Part shown: one piece after another, positions 20,703 to 31,136 of the stretch
Layout of the letters: every line of letters starts with the position of its first letter
How positions within the stretch are numbered: the stretch's first letter is position 1
Source of the DNA: JAGQOZ01 sp041399205
GTDB lineage: Bacteria; Planctomycetota; Planctomycetia; Pirellulales; Pirellulaceae
DNA length: 64,000 nt
NCBI GenBank assembly: GCA_041399205.1
Contig: JAWKTK010000004.1
Span: forward strand, 62,001-126,000
Direction of reading: 5' to 3'
Program-made: the position numbers and the translations under genes
The notes under the pieces: model-generated
What the model was told of the DNA's origin: nothing
Databases searched by the model: none
What the model saw: only the letters and a program-made list of their open reading frames with translations

Positions 20703-21869
20703 ATGCACATCTGCCACTTAGCCAAATACTACGCTCCGTTCAAAGGCGGCATTGAAACTCATGTACGAACCTTAGCGCATACACAGGCACAGCGAGGTGC
20801 CAAGGTTAAGGTGATCTGCGTGGACCACGCTTCGCCGGCGTCGTGGGGACGAAGTATATCGTCTGAATACGACGGCCAAGTAGAAGTGGTTCGAGTTCCT
20901 CGCTGGGCATCCGTGTCGCGGTTCGATGTCTGTCGCGGACTACGACGGATGCTGGTTCGCGAATGCAATTCCAATTGGGATATCTTGCATCTGCACACGC
21001 CCAATCCCACGATGATGATGTCACTGGTCGGGCTGTCCTGCCAAGCACCGCTGGTAGTTTCACATCATAGCGACGTGGTCCGTCAAAAGGTCTTGTATCA
21101 AGGGCTGCGGCTGTTGGAGAATTCGATCTACACGCAAGCCCAAGCGGTGTTGGCCAGCAGTGAAGCGTATGTGGCGGGTTCGCAACTGCTGGGACGCTTT
21201 CAACAGAAAGTGCAGGTCTGTCCCTACGGCATTGATGTAAGTCGGTTCCAGGAAGGTGGATCACAATCGGGAGAAACGTTCTTGCGAATGTCCGCCTTGC
21301 CCAAACCGCTGTGGCTGATGGTCGGTCGTTTGGTCTACTACAAAGGTCATGAAATTGCCATTCGCGCGTTGCGGCACGTTCCGGGAACGTTAGTCATTGC
21401 CGGTGCCGGACCTTTGAAGAATCGCATTATGCAAGAAGCGAAACGACTGCAGGTAGCCGATCGAATCGTGCTGGAGCCGAACCTGGACGACGAATCGGTG
21501 GTAGGTGCCTATCGAGCGGCCACGGCGTTGTGGTTTCCCAGCACGGTGCGCAGCGAATCGTTCGGATTGGTGCAAGTCGAAGCGATGGCGGCGGGCTGTC
21601 CGGTGATCAATTGCCATGTGGAAGATTCGGGTGTGGCGTCGGTCAGTCATCATCATGAAAGTGGCATCACCGTTCGCCCCAAAGATCCCATCGAATTTGC
21701 GGCGGCCGCCAACGAATTGGATCAAGACAAAGAACTGCGACGATCACTGGCGGAAGGAGCCAAGCGTCGAGCGTTTTCGTTGTTCCACAAAGACACAATG
21801 GCCGACCGGTGCTTTGAGATTTACCAATCTCTGGGTGCTCCTGGACACGCCATTCGACGTGCTGCGTAG
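20703..21869 (+). CDS. Glycosyltransferase family 4
   Basis: The ATG at 20703 has AGGAAA 6 bases upstream. The 388-residue protein has the GT-B layout: N-terminal acceptor half starting MHICHLAKYYAPFKGGIETH with LHLHTPNP and SHHSDVV, and C-terminal donor half with LMVGRLVYYKGHEIAIRAL and the SESFGLVQVEAMAAGCPVI loop whose glutamates bind nucleotide sugar. It is the first gene of a co-directional glycan cluster. Donor and acceptor sugars cannot be told. Product type (retaining sugar transfer from NDP-sugar at the cytoplasmic face) is family knowledge. Confidence 0.88.
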   Translation: MHICHLAKYYAPFKGGIETHVRTLAHTQAQRGAKVKVICVDHASPASWGRSISSEYDGQVEVVRVPRWASVSRFDVCRGLRRMLVRECNSNWDILHLHTPNPTMMMSLVGLSCQAPLVVSHHSDVVRQKVLYQGLRLLENSIYTQAQAVLASSEAYVAGSQLLGRFQQKVQVCPYGIDVSRFQEGGSQSGETFLRMSALPKPLWLMVGRLVYYKGHEIAIRALRHVPGTLVIAGAGPLKNRIMQEAKRLQVADRIVLEPNLDDESVVGAYRAATALWFPSTVRSESFGLVQVEAMAAGCPVINCHVEDSGVASVSHHHESGITVRPKDPIEFAAAANELDQDKELRRSLAEGAKRRAFSLFHKDTMADRCFEIYQSLGAPGHAIRRAA

Positions 21870-21914
21870 CGAACGGTTGCGATGGTGGGCCGAAGTGTTC
21901 CGTCCTGTTGCTGT

Positions 21915-23027
21915 ATGCGAACCTTACACCTTTACAGCGGAAACTTGTACGGCGGCATCGAACGCTTGCTGGTCACCATTGCGCAGACACAGCAATTGCA
22001 GGCGGACTGCGAACACGAATTTGCACTCTGCTTCGACGGACGATTGCAAACGGAACTACAGGCCAGCGGCGCCAAGGTCCACACTCTGGGCCAAGTCCGA
22101 TTTCGTCAACCGTGGACATTGTGGTTAGCGAACCAGCGACTGCGGCAAATTCTTCGTCGCGAACACTACGACACGGTGGTGACACATTCCGCTTGGGTTC
22201 ACGCGGCGTTTGCCGGGACCGTGCGACGCGATCACCAATCGAATTTGATTTTTTGGAAGCACGACACACCCGACCGTGTGCATTGGAGCGACCGCATGGC
22301 CCGGCGCCATACGCCCGACGCTTCCATCTGCAACAGCCACTACACTTGCTCACAAACCGACCACTTGTTTCTTCCACATCCGAATCACGTCGTCTACTTG
22401 CCAGTGGCCCAACGTCACTTGTCAACGGCCAATCGGCAAGACGTTCGGCGTTCCTTGCAAATTGCCACCGACGAAGTGGTCATGCTGATGGCCTGTCGCT
22501 TGGAACGTTGGAAGGGCCATTCGCTGTTATTGGAATCGCTGAGTCAACTGGATCGAAGTCGTCCGTGGCGGCTACTGATTGCCGGAGGCGTGCAGAAGTC
22601 GAGCGAGGCGAGTTACTTGAACGACCTGCAAGAAATGGTTCGTTCGCAGCAACTACAAGATCGAATCCAATTTCTGGGCCAGCGTAGTGACGTGGATGCG
22701 TTGATGCACGCGGCCGATTTGTACGTGCAACCGAATCTGCGTCCCGAACCATTCGGAATCGTCTTTGTGGAAGCCATGTTGGCAGGACTGCCGGTGGTGT
22801 CAACCAACTTTGGTGGCGCAGCGGAACTGATTGACAATTCGTGCGGCGTCTTGGTCCAAGCTGACGCGACGGAATTGGCAGCTGCGTTGCAGCAACTGAT
22901 TTGCGATACCACACTTCGTAAACGGTTGGCCAAGGGTGGACCAGCTCGAGCAACCGCGTTGTGCGAACCAGTGCGGCAACTTCGACAAATTGAAAACGTA
23001 ATGCAATCTGCGAGGCGAAGTGCGTGA
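21915..23027 (+). CDS. Glycosyltransferase family 4
   Basis: The start is set at the ATG at 21915 (MRTLHLYSGNLYGGIE), which gives the standard GT4 opening; an in-frame ATG at 21882 adds eleven residues of poor quality. The donor half shows LMACRLERWKGHSLLLESL and RPEPFGIVFVEAMLAGLPVV. It ends overlapping the GTG of the next gene (GTGA), so the two are probably translationally coupled. Its role is addition of one sugar to the surface glycan. Confidence 0.87.
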   Translation: MRTLHLYSGNLYGGIERLLVTIAQTQQLQADCEHEFALCFDGRLQTELQASGAKVHTLGQVRFRQPWTLWLANQRLRQILRREHYDTVVTHSAWVHAAFAGTVRRDHQSNLIFWKHDTPDRVHWSDRMARRHTPDASICNSHYTCSQTDHLFLPHPNHVVYLPVAQRHLSTANRQDVRRSLQIATDEVVMLMACRLERWKGHSLLLESLSQLDRSRPWRLLIAGGVQKSSEASYLNDLQEMVRSQQLQDRIQFLGQRSDVDALMHAADLYVQPNLRPEPFGIVFVEAMLAGLPVVSTNFGGAAELIDNSCGVLVQADATELAAALQQLICDTTLRKRLAKGGPARATALCEPVRQLRQIENVMQSARRSA

Positions 23028-23716
23028 TTCGTAAATTAGGAAACGCAACGGCCGAAGAACGAGCGGTCATGAGTCGTGGCACCAGTGGCGAACCGATTTA
23101 CCACATGGTGGTCCATTCGCTACGGCGGCATGGCATCGGAGGCGGAACGATTGTCGATGTGGGTTGCGGCGCCGGAAATTTGCACTATTACTTGGCGTCC
23201 GACTTTCACCGCTATATCGGCATCGATGTGGTTCGATACGATCGCTTTCCCAGTGATGCCCAATTTGTGAAAGCCAATTTGGATCAACCGCTCGCTGATT
23301 CGCTGCTGGAAGTGGCTGATGTCGTCGTCGCGGTGGAAACCATCGAGCATCTGGAGAATCCTCGGCATTTCATGCGGACGCTCTGCCAAATGGCCAAGCC
23401 AAACGGCTGGGTAGTGGTGACCACACCGAATCAATTGAGCTTGCTCAGCAAACTGACGCTGTTGACGCGAAACGAATTCAACGCATTCCGAGACACTAAT
23501 TATCCGGCTCACTTGACCGCGTTATTGGAGGTGGACCTGCGTCGTATGGCCAGCGAAAACGGCCTAGCCGACGTTGCTGTGGCTTATTCGCGTCGCAGTC
23601 GAATCGCACTGACGCAGCGCCATTGGCCGCATCTGATTTCCAACTGGATGCCTCGCGCGTTTTCCGACAATGTGCTGTTGATGGGTAGGAAGGCGAGTCA
23701 TGATTTCAGCGAATAA
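23024..23716 (+). CDS. Class I SAM-dependent methyltransferase
   Basis: The GTG at 23024 overlaps the upstream stop. The 230-residue protein carries motif I VDVGCGAGNLHYYL, an acidic residue at the end of beta2 (YIGIDVV), and the region VVAVETIEHLENP typical of Methyltransf_11/12 proteins. WVVVTTPNQLSLLSK follows. In this setting it probably methylates a sugar or an intermediate of the glycan. The substrate is unknown. The gene overlaps the following FkbM gene by 17 bases. Confidence 0.85.
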   Translation: MIRKLGNATAEERAVMSRGTSGEPIYHMVVHSLRRHGIGGGTIVDVGCGAGNLHYYLASDFHRYIGIDVVRYDRFPSDAQFVKANLDQPLADSLLEVADVVVAVETIEHLENPRHFMRTLCQMAKPNGWVVVTTPNQLSLLSKLTLLTRNEFNAFRDTNYPAHLTALLEVDLRRMASENGLADVAVAYSRRSRIALTQRHWPHLISNWMPRAFSDNVLLMGRKASHDFSE

Positions 23717-24683
23717 CACCCATTCGGTTCGGCGGCCTTGGTGGCTGACACCGGCGCAACGGTTGGTTTCGTTGCTGCCAGCAGGACGGTTTCGCGCCAG
23801 TGAATGGCTGGGACGCCGGGTTCGCCAGCCGTTTGTGGGAACGATGGATTCGGAACAAGGACGCTTGGAATTCGAATGTGATTTGCGAGACTCGATTGCC
23901 AGAGAAGTCTTCTTCACGGGAAGATACGAACCGCAAGAAACCATTTTGCTGCAACGACTATTGAATGCAGGCCAAACGTTTGTGGATGTCGGCGCGAATT
24001 GGGGTTATTTTTCGCTGTTGGCGGCGCAGGTGGTGGGCGCGAACGGAAAGGTGCTCAGTTGCGAACCTGATCCTCGGCTCTATTCGCTGTTGCAAAGCAA
24101 CCTGCAGAGAAATCATCTGCGTCAAGTTCACGCATTACAGCTGGCCATTTCCAACCAGCATGGCACGGCGCAGTTGCAAGGTTTTGAGGAAGATCAAGGC
24201 AATTGGGGTGTGTCGCGAATTCGCGTCAGCACGGAACCAGATGATTTGCCGCAAAACACATTCACAGCGCAAACGCAACCGCTGGACGACGTGCTGGATC
24301 AGCTTGGAATCAAAACGGTCGACTTGGTCAAACTAGACATTGAAGGCGCGGAGGCTTTGGCACTGCAGGGCATGCGAACAGGTCTGCGCGAACACCGCTA
24401 TCGTCTTTTGTTGGTCGAATTTCACCCGACGCTGCTGCCGGAATTTGGCACCAGTGCTGCGGAATTGGCGGATCAGATTTGCGAAGCAGGCTACACGGCG
24501 CTGGTGGTGGATCATTCGCCGCAGATGAATCGTCAAGCGGCTTATTCGCGGAACATGGCTCCGTCCGACTTTGTTGCGCCGGCTGGTAACAAGTTTGGTT
24601 GGGACAAATGGCCGCACTTGCTGTTCGTTTCGCCACAAAGAACGGAATTGTTGGATTCGCTATGCAACGCGAATGACGTTTGA
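23700..24683 (+). CDS. FkbM-family methyltransferase
   Basis: The ATG at 23700 has AGGAAGG upstream, inside the end of the previous gene. The 327-residue protein contains FVDVGANWGYFSLLAAQ (SAM-binding motif I), a CEPDPRLYSLLQ acidic turn, and VKLDIEGAEALALQGM, the FkbM hallmark DIEGxE. FkbM enzymes O-methylate polyketides and sugars. Sugar methylation of the exopolysaccharide is the likely role here. It is one of two FkbM genes in the cluster (the other at 32546). Confidence 0.87.
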   Translation: MISANNTHSVRRPWWLTPAQRLVSLLPAGRFRASEWLGRRVRQPFVGTMDSEQGRLEFECDLRDSIAREVFFTGRYEPQETILLQRLLNAGQTFVDVGANWGYFSLLAAQVVGANGKVLSCEPDPRLYSLLQSNLQRNHLRQVHALQLAISNQHGTAQLQGFEEDQGNWGVSRIRVSTEPDDLPQNTFTAQTQPLDDVLDQLGIKTVDLVKLDIEGAEALALQGMRTGLREHRYRLLLVEFHPTLLPEFGTSAAELADQICEAGYTALVVDHSPQMNRQAAYSRNMAPSDFVAPAGNKFGWDKWPHLLFVSPQRTELLDSLCNANDV

Positions 24684-26079
24684 TGAGTTCCGTTGTTTTA
24701 GAAGACTTGCGTGCCAGTCTAAATGTTACTGGCAAATCCAAGGCGACGTCACGTGACACCGCTGTGGTGGTGCCGTGGGGCTTTCTGGAACTGTTTCTGA
24801 TTCTGCAAACCGCGTTACCCGCTTTGTTGATGTTCTCGCAGTTTCAATCACTGCGAACTGTGGTGCGAATAGCTGCTACGGGCTCAGTTTATGCGGTTTG
24901 GCGTTGTTGCCTGTGGCGTCTCAGCGACCTGCTTGCTGGAAGTGGCTGGCAGCCGGTTGGGCCTATTTGTTGTTGATGGTTCTGCATCCGCAAACGAATA
25001 CGTTGACGTCGGGTGTGGCTCAAGCCGCTTTGTATTTGTCCGTTTTCTGTCCCGTTTTATGGTGTCCGCAGCAAGTGCAGTCGGTGGTTCGCTTGCGCCG
25101 CATCATTTTGATTTTGGTATTGTGCAACGGAATCAATTCGGCCGTGGGCGTGATGCAAGTCAAAGATCCGGACCGGTGGATGCCTGCTGAATTTTCAGAA
25201 GTGGTGACGAATTCCACCTACGGTTTGGCGTCGGTTTCGTACACCGGACCCGATGGTCGTTTGATTGTGCGACCTCCTGGATTGTTCGACACACCCGGCG
25301 CGGTAAGCGGACCTGCCACCACCGCCAGTATATTGGGAATCGCATTGTTGGTGATGCCTACCAAGCTGTGGCAGAAGCTGATTGGACTCGGCGCTATGTC
25401 CAGCGGCTTGACCGTGATTCTCTTGACACAGGTGCGTACGGCGTTGGTCTTAGTGGGCTTGGGCGTGTTGGTCTTTACCGTTTTGTTGTTTCTGCAACGC
25501 CGTTGGTTTCAAGCTACCATTTTGGTGTTGGTACTGGCCGTGGCAGGGATTTCCAGTTGGTCCAGTGCCACTCGTTTAGCCGGTGAAAGCGTTCAAAATC
25601 GCTTTGCCAGTTTGATGGATGACGGTCTGTTGGCCACGTACAACAGTACCAGCCGAGGTGAAATGGTGTGGTACGGTTTGAACCAGCTGTTGCCCGAATT
25701 TCCGCTCGGCGCAGGCCTCGGTCGTTGGGGCATGATGCGAACCTATTTCGGTGACGAACAGAATCTTGTGTCGCCGTCTATCTGGTCTGAAATTCAAATC
25801 AACAGCTGGATTCTGGATGGAGGAATCGTGCTGTTGCTGTGTTACTTGACCGCGTTGCTGGTAGCATCATGGCAGCATTTTCGCACACTCGCGCGACTCG
25901 ACGATCGATCTCAATTGTGGTCGATGCTGGTGTTGGCTCTGAATGTCACATGCTTGGCCATGTGCGTTAGTTTTACTCCGTTTACCACGCAGGTTGGCTT
26001 GCAATATTGGCTACTGACCGGCGCATTGCCTGGGCTGGCCTCACATCGTCCGTCTAACAAGGCGTTGCATGTCCAGTAG
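24683..26079 (+). CDS. O-antigen ligase/polymerase-type membrane protein (one frameshift)
   Basis: The ATG at 24683 overlaps the previous stop (TGATG). The first 65 residues (VVPWGFLELFLILQTALPAL) and the rest (YGLSLCGLALLP onward) are in different frames, with the change near 24878; the total length is not a multiple of three, consistent with one lost base. The remainder is a polytopic protein with about ten hydrophobic segments and the conserved loop around RTALVLVGLG and PLGAGLGRWG, as in the Wzy_C/O-antigen ligase family. Members join or polymerise glycan repeat units on the periplasmic side of the membrane. Whether the frameshift is real needs reads. Confidence 0.75.
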
Positions 26080-27313
26080 TTTGTTGATCGCCTCTGGTGA
26101 CTTTCGGCTCCATGGCGGCATGGACCGTCCCAATTATGAACTCGCTTGGCACTGGGCCGAGCGTCTGCAGCGAGAACGGTGCACGTGGTGGCGTTTCATG
26201 TTGATCCACCGTTGGCTTCGCATCGAAACGTGATATGGCATCGAGTGGCCAAGCCACTGGGACGCTATTCGCTGGGGTTGCCTCGGTTACCCGAACCACC
26301 GCACTGCAGGCGGGGTCTGGCGGACTCTTCGCAAAGATCGCATTTTCGAAGTATCCAATGGCGGAGTTTTTCCGGCCAAAGATCTAAATTGGGTCCACCT
26401 ATGTTCATGCGGTTTGGCCACCCGGTAACATGAAGTCGCCGTCGCTGAAAACGTGGTTGCAATGCCGCCAGCATCGTCAACATTATTGACACGAAGCGGA
26501 AGCGTTTACGTCGGCCAAGATTGGTTGTGGTCAATTCGCGGCGAACCGGCGTCGACGTGCAACAGTCCGCCGAAATCTCTGACCAGACCGAATTCAGGTT
26601 GTCTACTATGGCATCGATTCACCGGCGTTTCGCATTGGTGTCAGAGGCGGAAAAGCTACGCCAACGCCGACGTTTAGGACTGACGCCCAATCGTCCGTTG
26701 GGTATCTTCGTCGGCGATTGGCCGCGACGATCGCAAGGAAGCGTGGGATGTCTGATTGCCGCTTGGCAGAAGCTGTGTCGGCTGCCAAATTTCCATGGCG
26801 ATCTGTTGGTCCTGGGCAGCGGGCCAAAGCTAAATTGCTTTCAGCGTCAAGTTGCGGCCGCGGGGCTGCAGCACCGGATTCGCTTGTTGGGTTATCAAAG
26901 AAATGTGGCCGAATGGCTGGCCGCCGCAGATGTGCTGGTGGCACCCACTAAGTACGAAGCCTGCGGGCGAAAGGTGTGCACGAAGCTCTGTGCTGCAGGT
27001 GCCGGCGGTGGTGTCTGCCTGTGCGGGGGTGGCCGAGCGTTATTCGGCAGAATTGCGACCGCTGCTGCTTGATGGTGTCGCGAATGACGGTGATGCAGAT
27101 GAGGTTGCAGTCAACCAGCTGGTGCGAACCATGTGCGTTTGGCAGGCCGGGCAATCTGCATTTCGCAACGCGGCGCAGTCGATGTCGCGCGAGCTACATG
27201 GCCGAACGTGGCAGCACATGGCCGAAGAGATTACCAGTCTACTGATGTGTTCCCAGCAACAGAACTTGGCATTGGACGTTGATCTTGTTGGCGGACGTCG
27301 AGCGATTGCGTGA
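26069..27313 (+). pseudogene. Glycosyltransferase family 4, multiply frameshifted
   Basis: The ATG at 26069 lies inside the end of the preceding gene. It begins MSSSLLIASGDFRLHGGMDR. Pieces in successive frames then read VHVVAFHVDPPLASHRNVIW, then LVVVNSRRTGVDVQQSAE, then LGIFVGDWPRRSQG and DLLVLGSGPKLNCF with LLGYQRNVAEWLAAADVLVA, the PTKYEA motif, and finally VPAVVSACAGVAER. Together these make a GT4 protein of the expected length, but at least four frame changes are required. It is probably inactive unless the assembly is wrong here. Confidence 0.7.
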
Positions 27314-28493
27314 TGAGAATTATCTTGGTCCTCACTGACCCGCCACTTCCTTTTGGCAACGCCGCGTCCACACGTTGGTTTTACGTTTTGGTGCGTGAAT
27401 TGGTTAGGCGGGGTTTTGACCTTACGGTGTTAGCTGCAGCGGCGCGACCGGACGATATTGAAACTTGTCGCACGTTGTTTCCAGAATCGCAATATGACGT
27501 GCGGTACTTCTTGCCCGACCAACGTCGCCGTTTAATGGATCGAGTCCACAGCGTCGCACGTCCGTTTGATTACGTCTATTCCAAAGCGATGCGGTGTGAA
27601 CTGCAGCAACAGATTCGGCGTGGGTTTGATGTTCTGCATTTAGAGCATTTATGGTCGGGCTGGTTGGGCTGGGACGTCCCGGAACGCAGTATTGTCAACG
27701 TGCACTATCTGTTCGACTTGGACTTGCGTCAGCCAGCAACCAGATCGGCCGTAGAAAATGCGCGGCGCCGCAGCTGGCTACGAGCCGAACGAAAGCTTTT
27801 GAATCGTTTCCCGCACATTTCCGCATTGACCGACACGTTGGCTCAGCGAATTCGACAAATCGCTCCTGCCGCAAACGTGATGACAACGCCTCTGGGGTTT
27901 TGATGGGCAATTACCCTTCGCCTTCGACAATGAATCCGGCGCACGAATTGAAGCGTTGGTTCCGTTCGATTGGACTCGTCTTGGCTGGCTGGCAAGCGGT
28001 TTACTCGATCGTCTGTGGCCGCGAATTCAGCAATCGGTGCCGGGCGTGCAGTTGCAAGTGGTCGGGCGGAATGCCGCGACTGCGTTCGCCAAATACGCTC
28101 AGCTACCCAGCGTGCAGATTGTCGAAAACGTTCCGGACATTACGTTCAGCCGCTTTCACAATTTGGACGCGTCATGTTGTACGCGGAGTTTGGCAGCGGG
28201 GATGAAAATTAAAGTGCTGGAAGCAAATGGCGTTGGGAACCGCCGTGGTCACAAACACCAATGGTGTGGAAGGTCTACCGACGGACAACGGCGTTCAGGT
28301 TTGTTTGGGCGAATCGGACGAAGCACTGATTGAACAGACCGTGGCGTTACTGCAAGACAACCAACGTCGCCGAAATCAAATCAACGCAGCTCGTCAATTG
28401 GTTCAGCGGCATTGCAATCCGTTGGTGACCGTGGACGCCATGCAGCGCTGCTATCTGACGTTGGAGCGAAACGCGTGTCGACAGATAGCGTAA
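27313..28493 (+). pseudogene. Glycosyltransferase family 4, three frameshifts
   Basis: The ATG at 27313 overlaps the previous stop. An intact N-terminal half runs MRIILVLTDPPLPFGNAAST to MTTPLGF at 27903, then a TGA. The donor half continues in another frame (DWTRLGWLASGLLDRLWPRI, VPGVQLQVVGRNAATAFA), shifts again near 28150 (HNLDASCCT against an expected HNLDVMLYAPS-like stretch) and near 28225 (GMKIKVLEA then MALGTAVVTNTNGVEGLP). The net length is not a multiple of three. The KVLEAMALG region contains the family glutamate. It is broken as sequenced. Confidence 0.7.
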
Positions 28494-29634
28494 CGCTGAA
28501 TTCGAACGCAATAGTTTCCTCCGGTGGACGCTACTTGCCGACGCTGGACGGTTGGCGAGCGATCGCGATTGTAGGCGTCATGATTTGCCACGCGACGCAC
28601 GCCGTTTTTTCGCCGAATGGAACTTCGCCCAATCCAATTTGGTTCGCGATCACTCGGTTTGGTGCGCTGGGCGTCGACATCTTTTTTGTGCTCAGCGGGT
28701 TCCTGATTACCAGCAAATTGCTAGAAGAATGGCAGTCTAGTGGTACCATTCAATTGAAGGCATTTTACGTCCGCCGCTGCTTCCGTATCTTGCCCGCCTA
28801 TTTCACCTACCTGTTGGTCGTGGGAGTGCTAGGGCTGCTGGGAATTTTTTCAATCAGCGGACAAGAATGGTTTAGTTGTGCGTTTTTCTGGCGAAATTAT
28901 CTGCCCGCACACGCGGCTGCCAGCGGATACACTGGCCATTTTTGGACGTTGGCGGTGGAAGAGCATTTTTATCTGGTGTGGCCATCGTTGTTGTTACTGG
29001 CGGGGCGAACCAAAGCGTGGCGGATGGCGGCGTTGATCGCTTTGGTTGTGGCGGCATGGCGCATGATCGACTTTCGTTGGCAGCTTACCAGTTGGGCGAT
29101 TGCCAACGATGTTAGTTTTTACCAGCGCACCGACATTCGCTTCGACAGTTTGGCCGTGGGTGGGTTGTTCGCCTTGATGCCTCGAAGCACGCCGCTGATA
29201 AGGCTCGTGACACGTCACGGCGCGTGGTGCTTTGGGGCCGCGGCATGCGCTTTCGTGGGTTCGCTGCTGATGGCGATTCCCGCCAAACTACTGCTGCAGG
29301 CCGTGATGATTGCCATCATGATTAGCTGTTCGGTGGCCGGTCATCCTCGAGCGTTGGTGCGCATCATGGAATGGCGACAGATTCGGTTTGTGGGCCGATT
29401 GTCTTACAGTTTATACCTGTGGCAAACGGTTTTTCTAAGCATTGGCGGTTATGAAGATTCGCCTCCGCTGGGACGTTGGCAGCAGTTGCCGCTGAGTCTG
29501 TTCGGTGTTTTGCCTGCGCTATGCTGGCCAGCTACTACTGGATTGAAACTCCGATGATTCGCCTGGGCCGTTCCTGGGTAGCAGCTAAACGTTTGGCGAC
29601 GGAAACTTCGCGGTCGTTGGCCAACGCGGCGTAA
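28475..29634 (+). CDS. Acyltransferase 3 family membrane protein (frameshift near the C-terminus)
   Basis: The GTG at 28475 overlaps the end of the preceding gene. The protein begins with LPTLDGWRAIAIVGVMICHA, containing the catalytic-type His and the conserved Arg of the acyltransferase 3 (OafA-like) family. Next come FGALGVDIFFVLSGFLIT and FYVRRCFRILPAYF. About ten membrane helices are visible, with YTGHFWTLAVEEHFYLVWP. Near 29505-29515 the frame changes so that the natural end reads AMLASYYWIETPMIRLGRSW and stops at 29634. Members O-acetylate or acylate extracellular glycans. Loss of the last helix would result if the shift is genuine. Confidence 0.8.
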
Positions 29635-29667
29635 GGCGAAAGGCAAATGGTTTTCGATCAAACGCAG

Positions 29668-29766
29668 GTAGTGGACGAGGTGACGAGTCCCTGATGTTGA
29701 TGCAGGTAGTGGACGAGGTGACGAGTCCCTGATGCTGATGCAGGTAGTGGACGAGGTGACGAGTCC
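29668..29766 (+). repeat. Tandem GNRA-hairpin array 1 (3 units, 38-bp period)
   Basis: A 23-bp core starting GTAGT recurs at 29668, 29706 and 29744 with exact 38-bp spacing. The 15-bp linkers are nearly identical (ctgatgttgatgcag, ctgatgctgatgcag). The inner 18 bases GGACGAGGTGACGAGTCC form a hairpin: GGAC/GTCC, tandem G.A mismatches, one G-C and a GTGA loop. The array ends 38 bases before the ATG at 29805. The same core forms the array at 31137-31354. Confidence 0.9.
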
Positions 29767-29804
29767 CCGATGCAAACGCATCCGATGACGCAAGCAATGT
29801 AACG

Positions 29805-31007
29805 ATGATTTGTTCGAACCAAACGAAACTGAAGATTGCCATGGACGGTCGTTCGCTGACCGCCAAGGTTCCTCGAGGTTGGGATCGCTACATTGTCGAA
29901 TTGGCCAAACAGTTGGTGGCAGCGGACGTCGATGTGACTCTGCTGTACCGCCAGCGCGAACCGATTCGCATAAGCTACGTGCAGCAGATCGGGTGTTCCG
30001 CCGTTGCGGTAGCAGACAAAAGCGGGATGCACTGGGAACAAGTGGCGTTGCCAGCGTGGTTAAAGGCCAATCAGATTGACGTGTATCACGCCCCGGCGGA
30101 ACGAGGTGTACCGTTGTGGTCACCTTGCCCCGTGGTGTTGACGATGCACAGTGTGACAGAAAAATCGTATCAACGCTTGTTGGACCAACAACGGTTGCCG
30201 GGCCAAATATCAGATTATTTACCGTGCAGCGAACCGTGGTTGCGCAAATTGCGAAATCGAGCTTACTATGCGGCGCAGATTCGTGCGGCGAATCATATTC
30301 TGACGCCATCCGAATTTTGCCGTCAGGAGGTGGTCGACTTACTTCGCATTCCGGCTGGCAAAGTGACTTCGACGCACCTAGCATTGCCCGCCGCGTTCTT
30401 GAATGAACCAAAATCGGATTCACAGCGAAGTGACCTACTGCAGTCACTGGGTATCCGCCGTCCCTATTTGCTGTTTGTCGGTGGTTTTGAACCGCATAAA
30501 AATATCGCCGGCTTGTTGGACGCTTATTCGCTGGTGCGTAAGGTGCGTCCCGATATCGATCTGGTGTTAGTTGGCAGTAAGCAATGTCCTCACACGGTTC
30601 GCGCGGCGATTCAGAATCACGGAATCGCCGATTGTGTCCACACGTTGGTCGATGTGGGTGACGAACTGCTAGATATTTACGACGGCGCGGAAGCGTTTAC
30701 GAGTTTGTCATGGCGAGAAACGTTTTGTTTGCCGGCGATCGAGGCGTTGAGTCGAGGAAAGCCGGTGGTGCTGAGCCAATGGGGTGCCGGCCCAGAAATT
30801 GCCGCCGAATTTGGCGAAACGGTTGATCCTCGAAACCCAAACGCTGCCGCCGACAAGATCATCCGCCTGTTGACTTCCGTCGCATCGTCAGGCCAAATTG
30901 CCGCTCGCATCGAATACGCTCGTCACTTCAGCTGGAAACGGACGGCGCGGATGACACAAGAAGTTTATCAACGCTTGGCGACATCGCGCGGCCAATTTCG
31001 GTCTTAG
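29805..31007 (+). CDS. Glycosyltransferase family 4
   Basis: The 400-residue protein starts at 29805 (MICSNQTKLKIAMDGRSL); an internal ATG at 29841 would still keep the domain start KIAMDGRS. The acceptor half has DRYIVELAKQLVAADV and YHAPAERG; the donor half has LLFVGGFEPHKNIAGLLDAY, YDGAEAFTSLSWRETFCLP and IEALSRGKPVVLSQWGAGP, the GT4 sugar-binding loop. It is the WbnK/mannosyltransferase-like branch of GT4. The gene sits between two hairpin arrays that share one core sequence. Confidence 0.87.
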   Translation: MICSNQTKLKIAMDGRSLTAKVPRGWDRYIVELAKQLVAADVDVTLLYRQREPIRISYVQQIGCSAVAVADKSGMHWEQVALPAWLKANQIDVYHAPAERGVPLWSPCPVVLTMHSVTEKSYQRLLDQQRLPGQISDYLPCSEPWLRKLRNRAYYAAQIRAANHILTPSEFCRQEVVDLLRIPAGKVTSTHLALPAAFLNEPKSDSQRSDLLQSLGIRRPYLLFVGGFEPHKNIAGLLDAYSLVRKVRPDIDLVLVGSKQCPHTVRAAIQNHGIADCVHTLVDVGDELLDIYDGAEAFTSLSWRETFCLPAIEALSRGKPVVLSQWGAGPEIAAEFGETVDPRNPNAAADKIIRLLTSVASSGQIAARIEYARHFSWKRTARMTQEVYQRLATSRGQFRS

Positions 31008-31060
31008 TATTCGTTCCACCTTTGTCCCGAATGGCCTATTGCTCTCACGTTCCTCCGTTC

Positions 31061-31123
31061 GTAGTGCCGCCTTCAGGCGGAACTGGACTTGCTCACACTG
31101 ATTCCGCCTGAAGGCGAGACTAC
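31061..31123. repeat. Dispersed inverted-repeat element, copy 1
   Basis: The arms gtagtgccgccttcaggcgg (31061-) and the complementary arm ending cgagactac at 31123 match over 22 bases with two mismatches, around a 19-base centre. Each arm is itself a mini-hairpin (CCGCC-TTCA-GGCGG). A second copy lies at 36269-36329. It could act as a bidirectional transcription terminator or be a small non-autonomous element. Confidence 0.85.
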
Positions 31124-31136
31124 CAACATTTGAATC

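Noticed and set aside
22125..23082. Minus-strand frames opposite the GT4 gene
   Set aside because: Antisense shadows of a strong coding region.
29668..29766. Hammerhead ribozyme (CTGATG next to a GGAC/GTCC stem)
   Set aside because: The second conserved strand (GAAA) and a cleavage-site helix are missing in every unit.
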